Below, piece by piece: positions 58,839-64,000 of a DNA stretch of 64,000 bases. The notes under the pieces are model-generated. The model worked only from the letters and a program-made list of their open reading frames with translations, had not been told where the DNA came from and made no database searches. A program made the position numbers and the translations under genes. Numbering within the stretch: position 1 is the stretch's first letter; the number at the start of each line of letters is the position of its first letter. The DNA comes from Adineta vaga (Eukaryota > Rotifera), in assembly GCA_021613535.1 (NCBI GenBank), contig CP075496.1, positions 3,968,001 through 4,032,000 on the forward strand, written 5' to 3'.

Positions 58839-59918
58839 ATGGCATCGACAATAATGAAACAAGCATGTACAAAATGTGATAAATGTGGAGGTATTGCAAT
58901 GTGTAACGGTTGTCATCAGTCATTTTGCATTAAACATTTTACTGAGCATCGTCAAGAGCTATCTTTTCAAATTGATAATATTGGTCAAGAACATGATCTA
59001 TTACGACGAGATATGAATTGTAACAAATCTATTCAGTTATTATTAGAACGAATTAATCATTGGGAACAAAAATCTATTAAAACTATAGAAGAAAATGCGA
59101 GAAAAGCTCGAATCGATCTTCAACAATTGTTTGAACAAAATAAAACTGAAACGAAAAGATCAATGGATAGACTTACAGAAGAACTTCGAACATGTCATGA
59201 AGCAGATGATTTTACAGAAATTGATCTTAATAAATGGAAAGAACAAATAAAAGAACTTCGTCAAATGGTCGAAAATATATCGATTATTAATATTGATTAT
59301 GATCAGAATATGAGATCTGCTATTTCATTGATACGAGTAAATATTCCACAGCAACAGCAAGTATTATCTTTTGTTCCAAGAACACGACAGAAAGAATATA
59401 ATAATCGTATTTCTAATAAGTTGCCGACCTTTGACAATGAGCAGTTCATTGATATTCATGGTAATATTAATTTATCACTAAATGGTCTTACAGCATCTTG
59501 TTCCGATTGTCGTTGGGATGGTTCATACAGTAGTGGTGTTGGTCGTTATTCGACTGGAAAACATCATATTCGTTTTCATATCGAAAAGAAAAATAGTGTC
59601 TACCTTTTTTTCGGCATTCTCACCGCCTCAGAAGTACTAGTATCAAGAAGTACAGAATCAAAGTCTACATATGGTTGGTGGGAATTGGATTTTATTGTCA
59701 GTAATGGTAAAGCAGGAACGAGAGGTCAAAATAAAGTTATTAACACAGGTGATGACGTTACATTGATATTAGATTGTCATAATCAACGAATTCAATTCCA
59801 ACATCATCGAACAAATATGCTAGTGGACTTACCTGTTAATCTTGAACTATGTCCATTTCCATGGAAAATTATTGTAAGATTGGATTCCGAAGGTGATTCA
59901 GTAACAATTGTTCCATGA
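58839..59918 (+). CDS. B-box/coiled-coil/SPRY-like protein, family copy 5
   Basis: 359 aa, intronless, the only family copy on the plus strand. The ATG at 58839 starts MASTIMKQACTKC; five in-frame codons upstream have no ATG. Zinc finger CTKCDKCGGIAMCNGCHQSF then CIKHFTEH, with all B-box ligands; coiled coil WEQKSIKTIEENARKARIDL and DDFTEIDLNKWKEQIKEL; SPRY-like end YSTGKHHIRFHIEKKNSVYL, YGWWELDFIVSNGKAGTRGQ, DDVTLILDCHNQRIQFQHHR and CPFPWKIIVRL. It is nearest to copy 1 in the WDGS segment before the beta domain (DCRWDGSYSSGVGRYSTG against GTYWDGSHVYGTRLYSSG). Confidence 0.82.
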   Translation: MASTIMKQACTKCDKCGGIAMCNGCHQSFCIKHFTEHRQELSFQIDNIGQEHDLLRRDMNCNKSIQLLLERINHWEQKSIKTIEENARKARIDLQQLFEQNKTETKRSMDRLTEELRTCHEADDFTEIDLNKWKEQIKELRQMVENISIINIDYDQNMRSAISLIRVNIPQQQQVLSFVPRTRQKEYNNRISNKLPTFDNEQFIDIHGNINLSLNGLTASCSDCRWDGSYSSGVGRYSTGKHHIRFHIEKKNSVYLFFGILTASEVLVSRSTESKSTYGWWELDFIVSNGKAGTRGQNKVINTGDDVTLILDCHNQRIQFQHHRTNMLVDLPVNLELCPFPWKIIVRLDSEGDSVTIVP

Positions 59919-60837
59919 AATCATAGTTCAAAAGAAATCTTTCTTCATGTTTGTCATCATGCCTTTAATGCTATTTAAAACTTGTAAAATATTCATTTGC
60001 TATTTCCCTTTGAAGTCATTTTGAAAATGCACGCAAAAATTAGTTCATCGCTTTCAATTTTAGTATTATTATATCATCATGGTCATGACAGAAGAATACT
60101 TCTATTATTAACTATTACATCATCTACACATAGTCGAAGAGCAAACGATAGATTAGACAATTATAAATGGAGTAAAACAAAACGATATGAATGATGATAG
60201 AGTATGTAAATAGACGATGAAATATCATTGATTATAGATTGCAATTATCAACAAATAGAGTTGCCATGTTCAAGTATAAATGAAGATGATCATTGAACTA
60301 TTAATTTTGACCGATCTTTCAGTTCTTATTGATGTATTACACTTGAACCAAAGAAAATCATTAATCTTCATCGAAGAATAATTTTGTAAAACGAGTGAAC
60401 CAGTCATTGGAAATCTTAGCAATGAAGCGAATGTGAGCAGATTTTCTCGCACGATTATCACCGATAGATAGCGTGAGTAAGAAAAAAAAAGATTGAATAT
60501 AGTGAACTATAAATCATCACTGGCATTCACATCTATGACAACAGTAAAACTTGATTTAGACTTCTCTTATTACGAATTTTCAAAATTGTCATGTTTCTAA
60601 AAATAAAAACATCTTCACTAATGATAATATTCAAATGAAACTATTGTATACAACTCATAGTGTATATTTGCACACATATTATTTTAATTTTATCTACATA
60701 TATAAAACAAACTATAAATTCAAGTATTGAAACTCACTAAAATGATATGTAGCCAAAGGGTAATTAAATATAAACAATAATTCTAAGTTGTATACTAATC
60801 ATACTTTAAGGAAAAAAAGAGAGTCAGTTCGTTTGGA
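59919..60837. other. Intergenic, no gene seen
   Basis: AT-rich sequence; frames at 59997-60194 (+) and 60270-60461 (-) lack similarity and biased codon use. Confidence 0.5.
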
Positions 60838-61026
60838 TCAGAGTATATTGGTAGTAGCATGTCCAACTTGATCAACTACTTGTTCTTTAATTTTTTGTGC
60901 CATATCTGTACATAAATTTAAAATTACCATTGAATCATTCGTAGGTATTGTTTGATCTTCATGTGTATCGATTGCTTTTTTTATATAGTTCAATTCGAAT
61001 TTATCATAAACGGGTTTTTTCTCCAT
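60838..61026 (-). CDS. Short hypothetical protein or last exon
   Basis: 62 codons from the ATG at 61024-61026 to the stop: MEKKPVYDKFELNYIKKAID, then an amphipathic helix-like end (MVILNLCTDMAQKIKEQVVD). Composition is protein-like rather than AT-driven. The frame is open upstream to an acceptor-like TTTTTTAAG near 61045, so it may be the final exon of a longer transcript whose upstream exons were not found. Not recognised. Confidence 0.4.
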   Translation of the reverse strand: MEKKPVYDKFELNYIKKAIDTHEDQTIPTNDSMVILNLCTDMAQKIKEQVVDQVGHATTNIL

Positions 61027-61653
61027 CAATGAATATTTCTTATCTTAAAAAAGAAACGTAGTATTTACATGTATAAAATCTACATCAATGAAAAGTTTTC
61101 TTCTTATACTATTTCTTGTACATATCATTCATCATGTTTCTCCTTATTATTCGTGCATAAATAAGATATCAGACACTTAACAAATGGAATCAACCGAAAA
61201 AAAAAGAATGAAAAGAAAACAATTTTTCTATACCTGATAAAATCTTTGCTATGTAACAAATATGATGAAATGTACGGAGAATGCTTTTATGTTGAATTTC
61301 GTGTGAGAAGAGCCATGTTCTGCCTTTGTTTCAAAAGTAAAAATAGAATTTATATAAAATAAACATTAATGGCTTTTGAAAAGAAATGATGCAAGCAGTA
61401 GTAATTGAAAAATGAAAAAAACATTTTCCGACTATGACTAACTTCGTTTTTTCGTTGTTTTAATCAATCATTTAAACAAAATGAATGGATTTAAAAATTG
61501 TTTCGACCAATATTATTCACTTTTATCTGATAGGTAAGTAAATATCTCTATATTTAAATAAATTCACGAACAACAATAAAACAATTTCATTTAGAAATAA
61601 CATGATCTGAATGAATTATCACATTATGCGAAGACAATGAAAAGAATAACTGA
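61027..61653. other. Intergenic, no gene seen
   Basis: AT-rich; possible untranslated leader of the short gene to the left (a TATCAG/GTATAG junction-like site lies near 61235). Otherwise nothing recognised. Confidence 0.45.
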
Positions 61654-63192
61654 TTATTTCATAATCCATATGCCATTGGAATCTTTTTCATATGAATAAC
61701 ATTGAGTTTTTCGATTCCAATATCTATCAATATGTTTAAGTGATTGTTTTTTCTTATCCCGATCATCAAGAAACAATTTCAAACAAAGTTCACACATATA
61801 TTTCGGTATTTTGACATGTAATGCGTATTGTCTCCATTGAAAATATTCTAAATAAGCTGTTGTATTCTTATCCAAATAATCAATATAATCAGCAAGTTGA
61901 CGTGGTGAGGTGAAATTTCGTACATCAATGTAGCCTGTCGATGGAATATAATGATCATAACGTGCCAATCCAAGAACAACAGGTATGATTCGTGCACTTT
62001 CAAGTGCAAAAAAGAATTTTTCTGTTACATATTCATCACAAAGACTATTTTCGAAAGCTAAATAAAATTTATATGTTAAATAAGCATATTGTCGACAATC
62101 GGATAGATGTGGACATGTTTGACCACATTTACCATAAATATCAATAGGTACATAGTTTTTTAATTCATTAATATATTTTAAACGATTACTTGATCCACCA
62201 CAATTCGAAATAATAGCAACAAGAAGTTTTTTCGGTTGTTTTGTTTTAATGATCGATTGAAAATCATAATTAGGATAAATTTGATAATCAAATAACCAAA
62301 ATAAAGTTCGTAATGTTGTTCCAGTTATATCTGAATCAGGTCGATAGGTTTGAGTATAATTAAATAGATGACCATGTTCTTTGGAAGAAATTGTTGGTGA
62401 ATGTACAGGTGATTCTTTTATAAAGAAAACAAATCGTTGATGTGGTTGTCGAGATAAATTATTAAGTTTTTTAAAATTAATAGATTCACGAAGATGAATC
62501 AATGATGCATCACTTTGTGAAAAATATTGATGATCCGTTGTTATCCGACATGCATTGACAGATAGAGGACAATTATTTAAATTAAAATCATTTGAATAAA
62601 CTTCATCATAATTTTTATTATACCAATAATTATTACCGAAAAATTTTGTATAATAAAGAATTAATTTCGTTTGATTTGGCCATGGATGATTAATTGTTTG
62701 AATTGGTTGTTTTAATGATTGAAAAATAGAATAGAGAATGGAATTTGTTTGAATCTGTTGATTTAAAGTTTCAATCTGATCAATCCAAAATTGTCTTTTA
62801 TTAATCGTTATTTGTGTTTGATTATCGGAGAGAATTGTATAGAAAGGTATTGGTTGATTATATAAAAGTTTCATTGTTAATGGATAAAATATTGCTTGAG
62901 AATCATTGGGAATTCGATTGAGAATATCAAATAGATTTTGTTTATCTTTAGACGTTTGATTTGTGAATAAAAATAATACACATTCGGGACATTGCTTGAT
63001 ATATTCTAGGAAAAGATTTTTCGTTGGAGAAAGTTTTTTGATTGTCGACGAAAGGATAAGTTGATGAGTATAGACAGGCATTTTTATTGGTAAAAGCCCA
63101 CGTCCATTTCGATAAACATAATGTGATACAGATAGAAACCCAATGAATGCAAATAAATAAATAATATAAGATAAAAGTCGTTGAGAAATCAT
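61654..63192 (-). CDS. GT10 alpha-1,3-fucosyltransferase, type II membrane
   Basis: Transfers fucose from GDP-fucose to glycans in the Golgi. Intronless, 512 aa. A short cytoplasmic tail and one membrane anchor lie at residues 8-26 (LSYIIYLFAFIGFLSVSHY), then a long stem with N-glycosylation sequons, and the catalytic part from about residue 230. GT10 marks are LLVAIISNCGGSSNRLKYIN (the SNC..R element), VPIDIYGKCG, and the donor-binding block YLTYKFYLAFENSLCDEYVT with EKFFFALESARIIPVVLG. The last block carries the FENS..DYVTEK pattern of the family. The C-terminal CELC pair may form a disulfide. The acceptor and exact linkage cannot be told. Extra length in the stem is above that of typical FUTs (about 360-400 aa). 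Confidence 0.9.
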   Translation of the reverse strand: MISQRLLSYIIYLFAFIGFLSVSHYVYRNGRGLLPIKMPVYTHQLILSSTIKKLSPTKNLFLEYIKQCPECVLFLFTNQTSKDKQNLFDILNRIPNDSQAIFYPLTMKLLYNQPIPFYTILSDNQTQITINKRQFWIDQIETLNQQIQTNSILYSIFQSLKQPIQTINHPWPNQTKLILYYTKFFGNNYWYNKNYDEVYSNDFNLNNCPLSVNACRITTDHQYFSQSDASLIHLRESINFKKLNNLSRQPHQRFVFFIKESPVHSPTISSKEHGHLFNYTQTYRPDSDITGTTLRTLFWLFDYQIYPNYDFQSIIKTKQPKKLLVAIISNCGGSSNRLKYINELKNYVPIDIYGKCGQTCPHLSDCRQYAYLTYKFYLAFENSLCDEYVTEKFFFALESARIIPVVLGLARYDHYIPSTGYIDVRNFTSPRQLADYIDYLDKNTTAYLEYFQWRQYALHVKIPKYMCELCLKLFLDDRDKKKQSLKHIDRYWNRKTQCYSYEKDSNGIWIMK

Positions 63193-64000
63193 CTAAGAAA
63201 TATAATCAAACTTTTCATTCAATTTATTTCAGCAAGATTTCTTTTATTGACGTGTAAGAAGAAAAAACAATATTTGGCATCTCATTGTAATAAAATGAAT
63301 GTCGACTGGTAAAAAAAAGGTGTCTAAAAACAAATAAAAGAAGAAAGAAAATGTAGATTTTTATTTTTACAAGTAAACCCAGATTGAGAAATTCCATATT
63401 GAATCTGATAGAATATTGTCGGATCATCGGATTGATCGACCTGGGAAGGCCATCAAAAACACATCAGAGCAATAAGAAAAAGGACTGCCAATTAACTCAC
63501 TACTTTACGTTTTTGTACACAATATATTTTTGATTTTAGAGTAACTGTTATATATGAGCTAATTGCAAGTTTATTGTAACGTCGTATTTTTGAACATAAA
63601 ACTTTAATATCCCGAGTTCTGCTCAGCTAATCCTCCTGATTTTTTTACCGCATATTCTATTTAAGAACTCCTCACTACCATAAAAAAGCCACATAATTAT
63701 CTTGAATCAGTCCTGAGTTATTGGTCATACAAGGCTCAAATGAGCAGAGCATTACTCTAGTGCTTTTTGATTTTTCTTTTTTTCTTACTTTCTTCTTTCT
63801 CTCGATGTAGAAATCATTTTAACGAATGCTAATCGCATTGCATTCCATAGTCGAGTAAAGCTCGAATACCGTCTAGTTTATTACTTGTCATTTAAATTTT
63901 GACTATTAGTGATATTTGCAATACACATTCTATACTTTTCGGATATACAACTCATTAGTTCTTTCGACGTCTGTTTTATTTTACTTTTCTGGAAATAACA
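63193..64000. other. Intergenic, no gene seen to window end
   Basis: AT-rich; the minus frame 63224-63427 lacks similarity. It contains the upstream region of the fucosyltransferase gene. Confidence 0.5.

Noticed and set aside
1-64000. Transposons, telomeric repeats, CRISPR arrays
   Set aside because: No reverse transcriptase, transposase or integrase motif, no long terminal or inverted repeats, and no regularly spaced repeats were seen.

Overview
The window is nuclear DNA from a small, compact, AT-rich animal genome. Genes are split by many very short introns (about 50-65 nt, with GT..AG ends), lie close together on both strands, and encode clearly metazoan proteins: a muscarinic receptor, cortactin, Caskin, RNF19, NCOA6, EFCAB7, TLCD4 and a G-alpha subunit. 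A Trk/HKT-type cation transporter and an intronless RimK-like ATP-grasp gene are not usual in animals. That mix, together with an expanded intronless B-box/coiled-coil/SPRY-like family, fits a bdelloid rotifer (Adineta/Rotaria type) best. The assignment is an inference from gene content and architecture, not from a marker sequence.

Layout. 0.7-7.1 kb: an ADCK5-like ABC1 kinase (+), a tetraspan protein (-) and a LolA-like type I membrane protein (+). 7.1-10.8 kb: a gene-poor stretch with simple repeats. 10.8-13.1 kb: muscarinic receptor (+). 13.2-14.9 kb: two tandem copies of an unknown gene (-), at least one possibly decayed. 15.0-18.6 kb: SELENOF with Cys in place of Sec (-) and EFCAB7 (-). 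18.9-21.2 kb: cortactin (+), with an EF-hand gene nested antisense in one intron. 21.5-24.4 kb: tandem pair of B-box/SPRY-like genes (-). 24.8-27.2 kb: Trk/HKT transporter (-). 28.1-31.5 kb: a C7orf25 homologue (-) with two duplicated terminal exons, divergent from a RimK-like ATP-grasp gene (+). 32.4-37.7 kb: NCOA6-like (-) and RNF19-like RING-IBR-RING ligase (-). 38.3-40.1 kb: G-alpha (+). 40.4-42.8 kb: second tandem pair of the B-box/SPRY-like family (-). 44.1-46.2 kb: acidic coiled-coil protein (+). 46.5-51.8 kb: LIM protein, an unrecognised multi-exon gene, a DUF1295 protein and TLCD4 (all -). 52.4-58.3 kb: Caskin (-). 58.8-59.9 kb: fifth B-box/SPRY-like copy (+). 61.7-63.2 kb: a GT10 fucosyltransferase (-).

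The genes do not form one pathway. Themes that recur are cell signalling at membranes (muscarinic receptor, G-alpha, Caskin), actin and cilia (cortactin, LIM protein, EFCAB7), lipid or membrane enzymes (TLCD4, DUF1295) and ubiquitin/TRIM-like proteins (RNF19 and five B-box/SPRY-like genes). Spliced models below come from hand-reading GT..AG boundaries and conserved protein sequence; CDS coordinates are outer limits from start to stop, including introns. No tRNA, rRNA, CRISPR array or recognisable transposon was seen.
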